Of a stretch of DNA of 64,000 bases, positions 21,905-32,663 are shown one piece after another (within the stretch, counting starts at the first letter, position 1; each line of letters begins with the position of its first letter). Position numbers and translations under genes: made by a program. The stretch is from Hevea brasiliensis. Its lineage: Eukaryota; Streptophyta; Magnoliopsida; Malpighiales; Euphorbiaceae. The notes under the pieces were generated by a model. The model was not told the DNA's origin. It saw only the letters and a program-made list of their open reading frames with translations, and did no database searches. Location: the NCBI RefSeq assembly GCF_030052815.1, contig NC_079493.1, positions 126,793,894 through 126,857,893 of the forward strand. The letters are read 5' to 3'.

Positions 21905-23349
21905 AGGTCACTTTACCAGTACCTATTAATGTCCGATCTATTCTGTTTCGTTTACTTTGATTTTATTCCACTTTATGGCATCTTGCCGAATTGCCGTTTA
22001 CGTCAGCCTAATAGTTTGGCTATTTTCCTGACGTGTTATTCAGGCTCTCTCTCTTAAAAGAGACCCTTAAGTTGCAGTTACCTACGTTTTACCCAACCAC
22101 TTACACGCTACTAGGAACTAGAAAATTTGCATTCAGAAACGACGAAGGTTAATAAAATGATAGACTGATCACTAAAGAAATAAACTCGAGAGTAACATTC
22201 TTTAAGGTTCTTTGGCACTAAATGAACTCGGAGAAAATCACATGCATAAAAAAAAAAGCAAAGAAAATGCGAAAAGTAAACGTAAACACTTAACAAAACG
22301 GCAATATGAGCTCTTACCTGTAAGGAGCCAAATCTATTGAAATGACTACGGGATGACAAATAGTAATAAGATAGCAGACTGATTAGCTTGAGGGCTGATG
22401 TTAGAATCAAGGGTGCTTAGCTAAAATGCAATCAGATTAAGATAAAAACCGAGTGAAATGAAATTGAGCTTGGATAATGGGAATGAAGACAGAGATAATA
22501 AAAGGCTGAAAGTGAGAGTGTGACCAGATAATGACCAAACTGAAAATGTAGAGTTTCAGTATTCAGAATCCTTTTCAAGAAAACACTTCAGAAAACTAGT
22601 TTCAAAAGTCTTTCTAATCAAAACTTCAAAGTAGCAGAATAACAAACTGAATCGAGTTTCAGAGTTCTTCCGCTATAATAACTACCTCTCTTTTTTGCCC
22701 GTCCTTTGAACAGTATTTCATGCAGGTATTTATAGGAATCGGGTGCTCCCCATGAAGGGTCAGGATTTATTTTGAGGGAGATGGAGGGTCAAGATTTCGA
22801 AGGACATGATCGGATGTTCAGGAATTAAAGAGAATCAAAATGAATGGCTGAGATCACTCTTCAGAATATTTGTCCTTTTCTTCTTTCAATCTGACGGTCG
22901 CAAATCTTCTTGTCCGGAACGATCTGAGGGCTAAGAGCGAAGGACGCTGGTATTGTCGTCTTCTCTCTTGATCCAAGGGTTCCGGGTTTGTCCTTACCAG
23001 TGAGATCAACGGTGGGGATTGGGATGTCAGGTGTCATGACATACCACAGCACTGTCGGCATTGCAAAGCGATTCTTAGGCGTGCGGTGGAGATCTTGCTC
23101 AACGCTTTAACTACCTCGGCTCTGATTCTGACGACGGTTATTTGGGATTTGTCTTATTCTCTTTGTCTTCCGATCCCTCCCCCTTCTCGATCTTCTTGAA
23201 ACGCTCCTATTCCGATCTCTCATGCTGATCTCCCATCCTCCGATCTCTATTATTCCGATCCCTTAATCAGCCTCGATGCAGTGAAGCATTAATTTCCTCG
23301 ATTCGAAGCGTCGCCGTTTTACCTTCGATAATAAATGCCCGTTTTCCCC

Positions 23350-23357
23350 TATATATA
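23350..23357 (+). promoter_or_regulatory. Possible TATA box inside Ogre LTR (either strand)
   Basis: TATATATA in cccctatatataccccag, conserved at 41871-41878 in the other LTR. The motif is self-complementary, so it could serve sense (minus) or antisense (plus) transcription. A 71-codon plus-strand frame (23471-23686) with no known domain follows 120 bp downstream. Confidence 0.4.
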
Positions 23358-24122
23358 CCCCAGACGAAAGAGACTTCCCTTCATCCTATTTCCTCTCTTC
23401 CTTCTTACTTCCCAGTTCTAGCTGCTCCGGCGGAAGTTCCGGCTACAACTGTGGCTTTGATCCTTTTCCGATGGACTTCCTTACTCCTCGACTGAAAATT
23501 TACGACCTTGGTGATCGCATAACCTTGTCTGATGATGGTGAGGGAACTGGATCAATTGACCGATCTGGATTGCGGACCTCGACTCTGCCGATCTCGAGTC
23601 GCTCAACTGAGTTTATTCGGCTTCTCATCACAATGGGTGTTCCGACAGCGGTTTCCCTCCACATTGGGTGTTCCGACAGCAGGTAAAGCTCCGATCGGCG
23701 ACACCCTGTGGATCAGTCACAATGTTGGCTATTGACATAGGCATCTTTAGATATGATGTTCCGCTGATCTTTAGAGGTCGGCCTTTTAATGTAATCAGAT
23801 GTAATCCGATCTTGAGATCGCCCAAATGATGTAATCTGATTTTTGGAAATGTACTCCGATCTCTTGAGATCGCCCAAATGATGTAATCCGATCTTTTGGA
23901 AATAAAGATTTTATTTTGTCAATTATTATCTTATTAATTATTTTCCGAGCTCTAATATGATTATCCGATCTGTAATTTGGAACACCTGGATCTACCGCTC
24001 TATAATTAACCGATCTCTTTATGGAATCTTGGGAATATTCGTGAGACGTGTCAGAACAGCTGGCGAGTCCCGCTAACCGATGCGCTGCCTGGAACCTCGT
24101 GAGCATTAAATGCTCGGACGAG

Positions 24123-24130
24123 TATAAATA
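24123..24130 (+). promoter_or_regulatory. TATA box of the antisense ORF (left LTR)
   Basis: TATAAATA in gagtataaataggggtgg, 165 bp before the ATG at 24288 on the same strand. It is identical at 42634-42641 in the right LTR, 158 bp before the matching ATG. Confidence 0.6.
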
Positions 24131-24287
24131 GGGGTGGGGGGTTAGCCATTTGCTCCTGTATGTCATTTTCAATCTCTCGCTCACAACCTCAAAGTTCTCT
24201 CGTTTGCTCAAGTTCTTCCGACGCCGATCAGACTCCGGTAAGGGCTTTGATCTTCTTTTTAGCTTAAGTTCTTTATTTCCTTTGAAA

Positions 24288-26132
24288 ATGAGTGGTGCCG
24301 AGGGTCAAAGAGCGGCGAGTCCTCCTTCCATTCAGTTCTCGTGGTCGTCTGACGAAGAAGAGGTGGTCGGGCCAAGCGCGCAAACAGAACCTCCTAGGGT
24401 CTCCGTTCCAGCTCGGGGGCGGATCGGACCATCAAGGCACGTACCTTCTTCAGGGAGGGAGAATCTCCCTATGGACGAGCTGCCATCGATCTTGCAAGAG
24501 TCCGATCTGCAATCGTTCAGCCAGGAGTACAATATTCGTCCGATTAAATGCGAACTTATCCAGTGTCACGGCGATCACCGAGCCGATCACTTCTTTGAAG
24601 AGAATGACCTGGTTATGGTATACGAGGAACAGTTAAAGGCCGGTCTTCGGTTCTCTCTGGATGACTTCTTCAAGGAGGTCCTAAAACTTCACCGGGTGTG
24701 CATTGCTCAAGTTCACCCTAACTCGTGGTGGATCTTAGTAGCCTTCCGAGGTCTATGCCGAGCTAAGGGAATCAGACCTACGGCTAAGGTGTTCGCCGAA
24801 CTGCACAGGCTAACTTGCCGAAAGGACGACGAGCACTAGTTCTTTTAGGCGAAGCCTCATTGCGGGCTCTTCACCGATCTGCCCTCCTCCCTTAAAAATT
24901 GGAAGAACCGCTTCTTCATTCTGAGGAGCAAAAATTCGACCTGCTTTGAGGACTTCCCCCGCAGCTGGTGGCACCAGGGGCCCTTGCTTCCGAAGCGCAT
25001 TAACCTGAACCAGGAGGAAAGCTTAATAGTGATGGATCTGAAGAATCAGGCTGCCACTCAAAAGTATTCCTGTTTAGATGCGGTGACCGCCGAGCTACGC
25101 CATTGGACCATACAGCTGCTCACCGGCCAAGATCGCGAACTTTCGCTCCCTGACCTCGGCACTGGTATTTTCTACATCTCAGATCTCAGGACCTTAGCGA
25201 TCTCACTGACCTCTTCTTTGTGCAGGTATGGCGGGTGATGAGGGTTCTAGGAAGCGGAAGAAAGAAAGAGAGATCTCCCGGAAAGTAAAAGAGATGAAGC
25301 GTTCGGAAATGCTTCGAACTCCCGGCCATGAACCAGGGGAGACGCAAGGAGCCCCGTCACGACCTTCGGGGCCGCCGATCACTGAAGCTGTCCGATCTCT
25401 CCTCAACAGGAAGAGCCGGCTCCACCCCCTCCAGTTGCTCCAAGCACAGAAAGGGGTCCTTCTCAATCTTCTGTGAGAGCCTCTTCTCGTGGCGCTCAAA
25501 CGTTGATCGAGTCCCTGAAGAATAACCGGACTGTTCGGGAGAACCCCGGTTTTGCCAAAGTCTTGGGGTCTTCCATCTGCCTTCGGGAGGATCGGGACAG
25601 GCTATCCCCGGACAGCCTTGACGATATCTTGACTCGCTCCATGAGCCTGAACGTGGAGTGCCTGGTGAACCAAACCATAGTTCGGGAAAAGGCTCATCGC
25701 CTGGGCAAGGAGGTCGAGAAGAAGAATCAGGAAATGGCTTCCCTCCGATCCCAACTCGCATCCGCTCAGGATTACATATCTCAAGTTGAGGGGCGGGTGA
25801 AGTTCTATGAAGACAAGCTGGCGGAACAGAATCATGTTCTGGCTGAAAGGGATCGTGCTCTCGGGGAATCCAAGCGCTCTGGGCCAACGAAGCTTCTCAG
25901 GTCGCCCAACTTATCGAGGAGCTTAAGGCGAAAGACGAAGAAATGGTGACAGGGATAGCTGGTGCCTATGTGAATGCTCACAAGGACCTCTTGGCCGAAC
26001 TCGAGCGTTACCTAAGAGGACTTCTCTTGGATGGCCGACCTGGCTCCCGGGGGCGAGGGTGAGGATAGTGAAGAGGAGGGAGAGGATGAGAAAAATGTAG
26101 ATCAGGCTGGGGGTGATCCCCCAGCCGAATAA
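24288..26132 (+). pseudogene. Antisense ORF in Ogre 3' LTR: Transposase_28-like N-terminus plus coiled-coil C-terminus
   Basis: ATG 24288 opens a frame with an acidic, proline-rich leader. A region resembling the plant gypsy-type transposon domain (Transposase_28, PF04195) follows: DHFFEENDLVMVYEEQLKAG, VLKLHRVCIAQVHPNSW, then beyond the stops SSLKNWKNRFFILRS. TAG stops at 24837 and 24846 interrupt it. A possible 61-bp intron 25165-25225 (GT...tgcAG) would bring the first frame into the second part starting MAGDEGSRKRKKE at 25228. The second part has a proline-rich linker, a long coiled coil (EKKNQEMASLRSQLASAQD) and an acidic tail, ending at TAA 26130. In this copy it is further broken near 25400-25480, 25870 and 26010. 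Its role in the element is unknown. Confidence 0.75.
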
Positions 26133-26691
26133 CTTGTACAAATTTTGCAATGAAATGAAATAGAATGCCTTTTTGTTTGATGAATGGTTGTGATCGGAAA
26201 ATTTCTAAACACTTGATTGTCTGAGTATATTGAAACAACTGAAAACTATTATTATCCTAAGTGTGAGAGATCGGAAAATACAACACGCATGAGATTGCTA
26301 AACGGAACTTAATTGAAAATTTTGGCTTGAACATCTAAGATCGGGATCTTCATTAAACCGGATTAGAACCTTAGCTTGGTTATTTCTAAACTTTTAAAAG
26401 AGTGGTCGATCATAAATATTGGCAGCAAGGTTCTGGTGTTAATTCAATCTTGTCTGACAAGAGAGATCGAGAATATAGTTAACTGGTCAGGATATTCGAC
26501 ACTTGGCTTGAGAGATCGGTGAATGATTTGAGAGACCGGTAAGGCTTTAACGGATACGAGAGCTTAGCATTGACTCAACTCTCTGTGAAGAGAGATCGGA
26601 ACTGTGATTAGATGGCAAGGAGAGACTTAGTGCTAGGGATCGGTTTCGAAGTTTGTTGATTCTGGGGATCGGCCAAAATATGGTGTCGACA

Positions 26692-26704
26692 GCTGCCCCT
26701 TTTT
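26692..26704 (-). promoter_or_regulatory. Polypurine tract of the Ogre-type element
   Basis: Read on the minus strand, aaaaaggggcagc lies directly before the 3' LTR start TGTCGACACC. This is the normal plus-strand priming tract for reverse transcription. Confidence 0.8.
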
Positions 26705-28508
26705 ACATAATTTTTATCAAAGGGAAAAGAATTTCCCGTGTAAGAACTATGTAAAGATTCAGACCCATATTTTGGACGATTAAGTGCTCGAAGTTAGGGA
26801 ACTAAAGCATACCTAAATCAGTGACCTAGAGATAGGCAACAGAAGTTAAAAGACTAGAAAATTAAAATCAACTTGGATCAAGGAACCAGAGGTCGACAAC
26901 AGGAAATGTAAATTGCTAGAAATTAAAATCGACTTAGATCAAGGAACCAGAGGTCGACAACAAGAAATTTAAATGCAGGAAATTAAAATCAACTTAGATC
27001 AAGGAACCAGAGGTTGATAACAGGAAATTTAAATGCGGGAAATTAAAATCAACTTAGATCAAGGAACCAGAGGTTGATAGCAGGAAATTTAAATTGCAGG
27101 AAATTAAAATCAACTTAGATCAAGGAACCAGAGGTTGATAACAGAAAATTTAAATTGCAGGAAATTAAAATCAACTTAGATCAAGGAACCAGAGGTTGAT
27201 AGCAGGAAATTTAAATTGCAGGAAATTAAAATCAAGTTAGATCAAGGAACCAGAGGTTGATAACATAAAATTTAAATTGCAGGAAATTAAAATCAACTTA
27301 GATCAAGGAACCAGAGGTTGATAACAGAAAATTTAAATTGCAGGAAATTAAAATCAACTTAGATCAAGGAACCAGAGGTTGATAACAGAAAATTTAAATT
27401 GTAGGAAATTAAAATCGACTTAGATCAAGGAACCAGAGGTCGACAACAAGAAATTTAAATGCAGGAAATTAAAATCAACTTAGATCAAGAAACCAGAGGT
27501 TGATAACAGGAAATGTAAATTGCTAGAAATTAAAATCGACTTAGATCAAGGAACCAGAGGTCGATAATAAGAAATTTAAATGCAGGAAATTAAAATCAAC
27601 TTAGATCAAGGAACCAGAGGTTGATAACAGGAAATTTAAATACGGGAAATTAAAATCAACTTAGATCAAGGAACCAGAGGTTGATAACAGAAAATTTAAA
27701 TTGCAGGAAATTAAAATCAACTTAGATCAAGGAACCAGAGATTGATAACAGAAAATTTAAATTGCAGGAAATTAAAATCGAGGAACCAGAGGTCGACAAC
27801 AAGAAATTTAAATGTAGGAAATTAAAATCAACTTAGATCAAGGAACCAGAGGTTGATAACAGGAAATGTAAATTGCTAGAAATTAAAATCGACTTAGATC
27901 AAGAAACCAGAGGTCGATAACAGAAAATTTAAATTGCAGGAAATTAAAATCGACTTAGCTCAAGGAACCAGAGGTCAACAACAAGAAATTTAAATGCGGG
28001 AAATTAAAATCAACTTAGATCAAGGAACCAGAGGTTGATAGCAGGAAATTTAAATTGCAGGAAATTAAAATCAACTTAGATCAAGGAACCAGAGGTTGAT
28101 AACAGAAAATTTAAATTGCAGGAAATTAAAATCGACTTAGATCAAGGAACCAGAGGTCGATAACAGGAAATGTAAATTGCAAGAAATTAAAATCAACTTA
28201 GATCAAGGAACCAGAGGTTGATAACAGGAAATGTAAATTGCAAGAAATTAAAACTGGCAGGAAATTTAAATTGCACTCACAAAGCAAATCTAATCCGGAC
28301 ACAAGAAGTTCTTCCCCAATGAAGTGTACTTAACAGAATCCCGAAGACCAATGACGAATGGAGGACGAGTTGCAAGACTTGACCTATGGCCTTGTTTCTT
28401 GAAATGCCCCATTTTGTTTTTCAGATTTTCTCCCGAAAAGCACCCTCGCGGGTCTTTACTTCCCCTTCGTCTATATGACCAGAAGCGCCTTTCCAGGTTT
28501 TCACCTCT

Positions 28509-28543
<35 letters not shown>

Positions 28544-28975
28544 TTCCCTGCAAATCTCATAGTAAAGTACGTGAGGTTATCAATTGTCAAATCTTAATCT
28601 TATGGCAAAAATTTTAACTGATTAAATAGCGCATTAAATAACGAGATTGCAGAAGGATAAATATAAGGGAAAGATAGAAACATGGGGAATGAAGTGTGAT
28701 TTTATTACGGTTTAATATAAACAAAGAAGAAGTTTCAAAGAAGAAGGGTACAAGGATAGATCTCACATATTCCCTGTGGCTGATTTTGAAATCCCTTAAA
28801 TGCCATTATTTCAAGTTCTCTGAAGCCTCATGCCGTGACAGTTTCCTCTGCATCCTGGTTTCATGCCCCCCATTCCTTATTTCTCCCTTTTTGTTCTCGG
28901 GATGCCCTTTCGGGTTTTCACCCCTAGGTTTTTTTTTTTTTTTTAACTCACTTTTCGGGACACCCTTTCGGGTTT
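26705..28975 (-). other. 3' untranslated region of the Ogre-type element
   Basis: Lies between the end of pol and the 3' LTR. It contains the 60-bp tandem array (separate entry), a T30 tract at 28511-28540 and part of a set of CCCTTTCGGG-type repeats. No coding sequence is evident. Confidence 0.7.
26850..28255. repeat. Satellite-like tandem array, 23 copies of about 58-61 bp
   Basis: The unit begins ggaaattaaaatcaacttag and includes a ggaaccagaggttgataac block, which I counted 23 times between 26880 and 28215, with one weaker copy before. Variation is mostly single changes (cgac/ttga, gaaatg/gaaattt) and a 1-3 bp length change at the end of the unit. Higher-order pairing of cgac-type and ttga-type units is visible. 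It lies in the 3' region of an Ogre-type element, where such arrays are known to arise. Confidence 0.95.
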
Positions 28976-29070
28976 TCATCCTTCACTCGTTTTACAGAAA
29001 GCGCCCCTTCGGGGTTTTCGCCTTCTTTCACATATTTTGCTAGGAGCGCCCTTTCGGGTTTTCACTCCTA
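28440..29070. repeat. Dispersed CCCTTTCGGGTTTTCAC repeats with poly-T tracts
   Basis: Six related copies at about 28440, 28487, 28901, 28960, 29002 and 29046, centred on gccctttcgggttttcac. Some are followed by long T tracts (28929-28944, 29075-29093). cccttTCGGG-type cores could form short hairpins. The integrase frame runs into the last of them on the minus strand. Confidence 0.75.
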
Positions 29071-29716
29071 CCCCTTTTTTTTTTTTTTTTTTTCTGACGG
29101 TGTCAGCATTCACAGGTCTCGGAAACTCTTCACCGTCCATGTGGGTCAAGATCAAGGCTCCTCCAGAAAATGCCTTCTTAACTACATAGGGCCCCTCGTA
29201 GGTTGGTGACCATTTGCCCCGGGGATCATTTTGATTCGGCAGTACTTTCTTCAGAACTAAGTCCCCGGGTTGGAATTCGCGCGGGCGAACATTTTTGTCA
29301 AATGCTCTAGCCATTCTCATCTGGTATAACTGTCCATGACATGCTGCTGCTAACCTTTTCTCATCAAGCAAGTTTAACTGATCCAACCTTGACTGGATCC
29401 ATTCTGACTCATCAATTCCTGACTCCTTCAGAATCCTTAGGGAAGGAATTTCAACTTCAATCGGCAATACTGCTTCCATGCCGTAAACCAGCGAGTATGG
29501 AGTTGCCCCGGTTGAGGTTCTCACGGAAGTTCGGTATGCGTGGAGAGCGTAAGGAAGCATATCATGCCAATCCCTATACGTGACCGTCATTTTCCGGATT
29601 ATCCTCTTGAGGTTTTTGTTTGCAGCTTCCACCGCTCCATTCATCTGGGGACGGTATGGGGAGGAATTGAGGTGTCGGATTTTGTATTGATCACACAATT
29701 TCAATCCTCGGACCAT
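28976..29716 (-). pseudogene. Ogre integrase, C-terminal part
   Basis: Minus-strand frame with the integrase end of gypsy type: HLNSSPYRPQMNGAVEAANK, RTSVRTSTGATPYSLVYGME, and the GPYVVKKAFSGGALILTHMD fold after FQPGDLVLKK. The natural end is probably near RPVNADTVRK (about 29095); beyond it an A-tract on this strand gives six Lys and then repeat-derived residues. It overlaps the upstream frame by 16 bases in a different phase, so a frameshift separates them. Confidence 0.88.
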
Positions 29717-30657
29717 TGATTTTTAGCATGATCAGTGACGATGTCATTAGGGAGGCCATGCCGGCAGATAATATTGCTTCTGAGAAATCTGAGAAACGTA
29801 TTCTGTGTGATGTGCGCATAGGATGTCGCCTCGACCCACTTGGAGAAATAGTCGATGGCCACAAGGATGAATCTGTGCCCATTTGATGCCTTGGGATTTA
29901 TGGGACCAATCACATCGATGCCCCACATTGCGAAAGGCCATGGTGAGACGAGGTTGAACAACTTGTGAGGTGGCACATTGATTGGATCAGCATAGATTTG
30001 ACACTTATGGCATTTTCGGAAATACTCGACGCAATCCTTTTCCATTGTGGTCCAAAAATACCCACGTCGCATGATTTGCTTAGCCATCATGTGCCCATTG
30101 GCATGGGTTGCACAATTTCCCTCATGAGTCTCAAAAAGGATTTTCTTCACCTCCTTTGCATCCACACATCTCAATAATTCGCCGTTGGAGCTCCTCTTGT
30201 ATAGGGTTTCTCCACTGGGGAAGTATCCCAATGCTAATCTTCGAATCATCTTCTTTTCATTCTTGCTTGCCCCCAAAGGGAATTCTCTAGTTCTACAGTA
30301 GACCAGGATGTCATGATACCAAGGCTTTCTATCGGGCTCTTCTTCAATCATGAAGCAATGTGCTGGCTCACTTCTTGCTTTAATCTTCAATGTCTGAATC
30401 GTCTGACCCTCTTCGATTTGAGCCATAACAGCTAGAGTAGCTAAGGCATCAGCAAATTGATTCTTGTCCCTACTAAGGTGAGTGAAGGAGATTTCTTCGA
30501 ATTTCTTGATCAGCTCCAATAGGTACTTCTGATACGGATTAGCTTGGGATCCTTGGTTTGCCATTCTCCCTTGACTTGATAAATAATCGTTTGAGTCTCC
30601 GTATACCTCCGGCTTCACGATTTTCATTTCGATGGCAGCTGTAGACCCATCACACAA
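29701..30657 (-). pseudogene. Ogre second RNase H-like end and integrase N-terminal/core part
   Basis: Begins with an RNase H-like stretch (EISFTHLSRDKNQFADALA). Then comes the HHCC zinc-binding domain (HEGNCATHANGH, CHKCQIY) and the DDE core (GIDVIGPINPKASNGHRFIL, VAIDYFSKWVEA). The second Asp region reads VTDHAKNQW where the family normally has a SDNG-type motif. Integrates the cDNA into the host genome when intact. The frame is lost at 29701. Confidence 0.9.
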
Positions 30658-31050
30658 GCTTCATATTCGCGACGTTGTTGGTGCAACAAATCTCAACTTA
30701 ACGGCTATCGGAAGTGCTTTCCATCCGGGATATCAATACGACTCTAATTCCATTCCGGACAAATTGATGACTCAGTCAAATACATTTCCCATACATCGGT
30801 GGCTCCTCTTCTTCACATCCACTTCATTAATATGCTCATCGGGAACTCAAAATCGAGCTTCATAATCACGGATAGGATTTTTACGCTAGGAGGTCGAGAA
30901 TCACACTACCTTTCACCGCTTTCCGGGTCATATAGACTATGTCATATTGGGAGAGTATAACCTGCCATTTGGCTATCCTTCCTGGCACGAATGGACTTTC
31001 GAATACATATTTGATAGGATCCATCCTGGAGATGAGCCATGTCTGGTGAT
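30658..31050 (-). pseudogene. Degraded RNase H segment of the Ogre-type element
   Basis: Minus-strand translations in shifting frames still show RLRHYMLNHQTWLISRMDPIK and GRIAKWQVILSQYDI, standard for RNase H in this lineage. Several stops and shifts follow. Confidence 0.7.
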
Positions 31051-32491
31051 TCAACATGTAGTGCTTGAGGCGATTTCTTTGTCTGTGCTAACGCGGCAAG
31101 ACGTCTTTTCTAAGAAAGAGTACCTTGACTCACAATCATTGAACTTCTTACTTAGGTAATATATAGCCCTTTCCTTTCGTCCGGTATCATCATGTTGTCC
31201 CAAAACACATCCCATCGAGTTCTGCTGGACTGCCATATACAAGATAAGAGGCCTTCCTGCCACGGGTGGGACCAATACTGGTGGTCTTGACAAGTATTGC
31301 TTGATCGTCTCAAAAGCCTCTTGACAAACTGAATCCCATTGGGTGGAGTTGTTCTTCCGGAGTAGCCTGAAAATTGGCTCAGCTTTGGCAGTGAGATTGG
31401 AAATAAATCTCAAAATGTAGTTCAACTTTCCCAGAAAACTGCGCACCTCCCTTTCTGTTCTTGGGGATGGCATCTCTTGAATAGCTCGAACCTTGTCTGG
31501 ATCAACCTCTATTCCCCTCTCACTTACTATGAATCCCAACAACTTTCCCGATCTAGCTCCGAATATGCATTTGGCAGGGTTTAGTTTCAACTGATATTTC
31601 CTGAGTCTTTCAAATACTTTCCTCAGCACCTGTACATGGCTTTCTTCTCCTCGGGATTTGATGATCATATCATCCACATATACTTCCACCTCTTTATGCA
31701 TCATATCGTGGAATAATGTGACCATTGCACGCTGGTAGGTAGCACCAGCATTCTTCAACCAAAAAGGCATGACCCGATAGCAAAATACTCCCCATTGAGT
31801 GATGAAAGCAGTTTTATCCTTATCTTTCTCGTCAATCGGGATCTGATTGTACCCTGATGCCCCATCAATACACGAACACCTGCCTAATCTCGCAGCATTG
31901 TCAACTAACACATCAAAGTGAGGGAGAGGGAAATCGTCTTTCAAGCTCGCTTTATTGAGATCCCTGTAATCGATGCACATCCGAACTCTCTCGTCCTTCT
32001 TCATTACCGGGACCACATTAGCTATCCATTGGGGATATTTGACCACTTCCAGGAACCCAGCGTCATACTATTTCTTAACTTCATCCCGAACTTTGAGCAG
32101 TGTGTCGGGATTCATTCTCCTTAACTTCTGCTTTACCGGGACTGTCCCTGGAATTAGGGGAATTTTGTGCGTCACTATCTGGGGGTCCAAACCCACCATA
32201 TCATCATAGCTCCAGGAAAATACGTCGAGAAATTCTTTAAGCAGACTGATCATATCTCCCAATTCTTCACTCTCCACTACCTTGAGTTCCCTTTTTACTT
32301 CTTCTGTGCCTAAATTTATGGTACACGTTTCGTCTCCACAAGGTACGTGGGAGGGCTCATCCTTGTCACTGTCTTCTTGTGTAGGGTCTTCCTCAGAATC
32401 ATTTGAAGTAATGGCAGTTATGGGGATTTCAAAATTAACCAGAGGAATCTCTGAATCTATCGGATTATTAGGTGTTAATTGATTAATGGTC
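31051..32491 (-). pseudogene. Ogre reverse transcriptase and first RNase H
   Basis: After the intron acceptor, the frame runs from 32491 through an acidic linker and the RT N-terminus (HKIPLIPGTVPVKQKLRRMN) to a single in-frame TAG at 32068-32070. It then continues in the same frame with WIANVVPVMKKDERVRMCID, the catalytic YVDDMIIKS and the RT thumb. RNase H follows until a shift after SRYSFLEK. Copying of element RNA into cDNA is the normal role. Both catalytic Asp residues of YVDD are kept. Confidence 0.92.
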
Positions 32492-32663
32492 CTGAATGAA
32501 AAAAAATGTATTATAAGGATGGAATTCAAAAGAAAGAGAGAATTAGATTTAAAATGCGCTATTAATTCATTAACGTTTGTGCCATAAGAAAAGGTTCATT
32601 TACAGTATTACACTTGTCACCATGGACAAAATGATCAAGTGTAGATAACCAAAGGTACTTTAC
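32492..32663 (-). other. Predicted Ogre intron between protease and RT (172 bp)
   Basis: Minus strand: donor ga|gtaaag at 32663, directly at the stop codon that ends the protease frame, and acceptor ttttttttcattcag at 32492 after a pyrimidine tract. Removing it puts the protease frame in phase with the RT frame. Ogre elements are known for an intron at this place; splicing here is inferred, not seen. Confidence 0.82.

Larger units (their letters stand above)
21903..26691 (-). repeat. 3' LTR of the Ogre-type element, 3' end deleted
   Basis: Collinear with 40416-45202, by eye about 97-98% identical. On the minus strand it begins TGTCGACACC at 26691. It stops at 21903, inside what is bases 40416 onward of the complete LTR, so the counterpart of 39352-40415 is missing. 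The join shares taagg with the Tekay gag. Confidence 0.9.

Noticed and set aside
26850..28255. Regular repeats resembling a CRISPR array.
   Set aside because: The whole unit repeats, with no unique spacers, and the setting is a plant retrotransposon.
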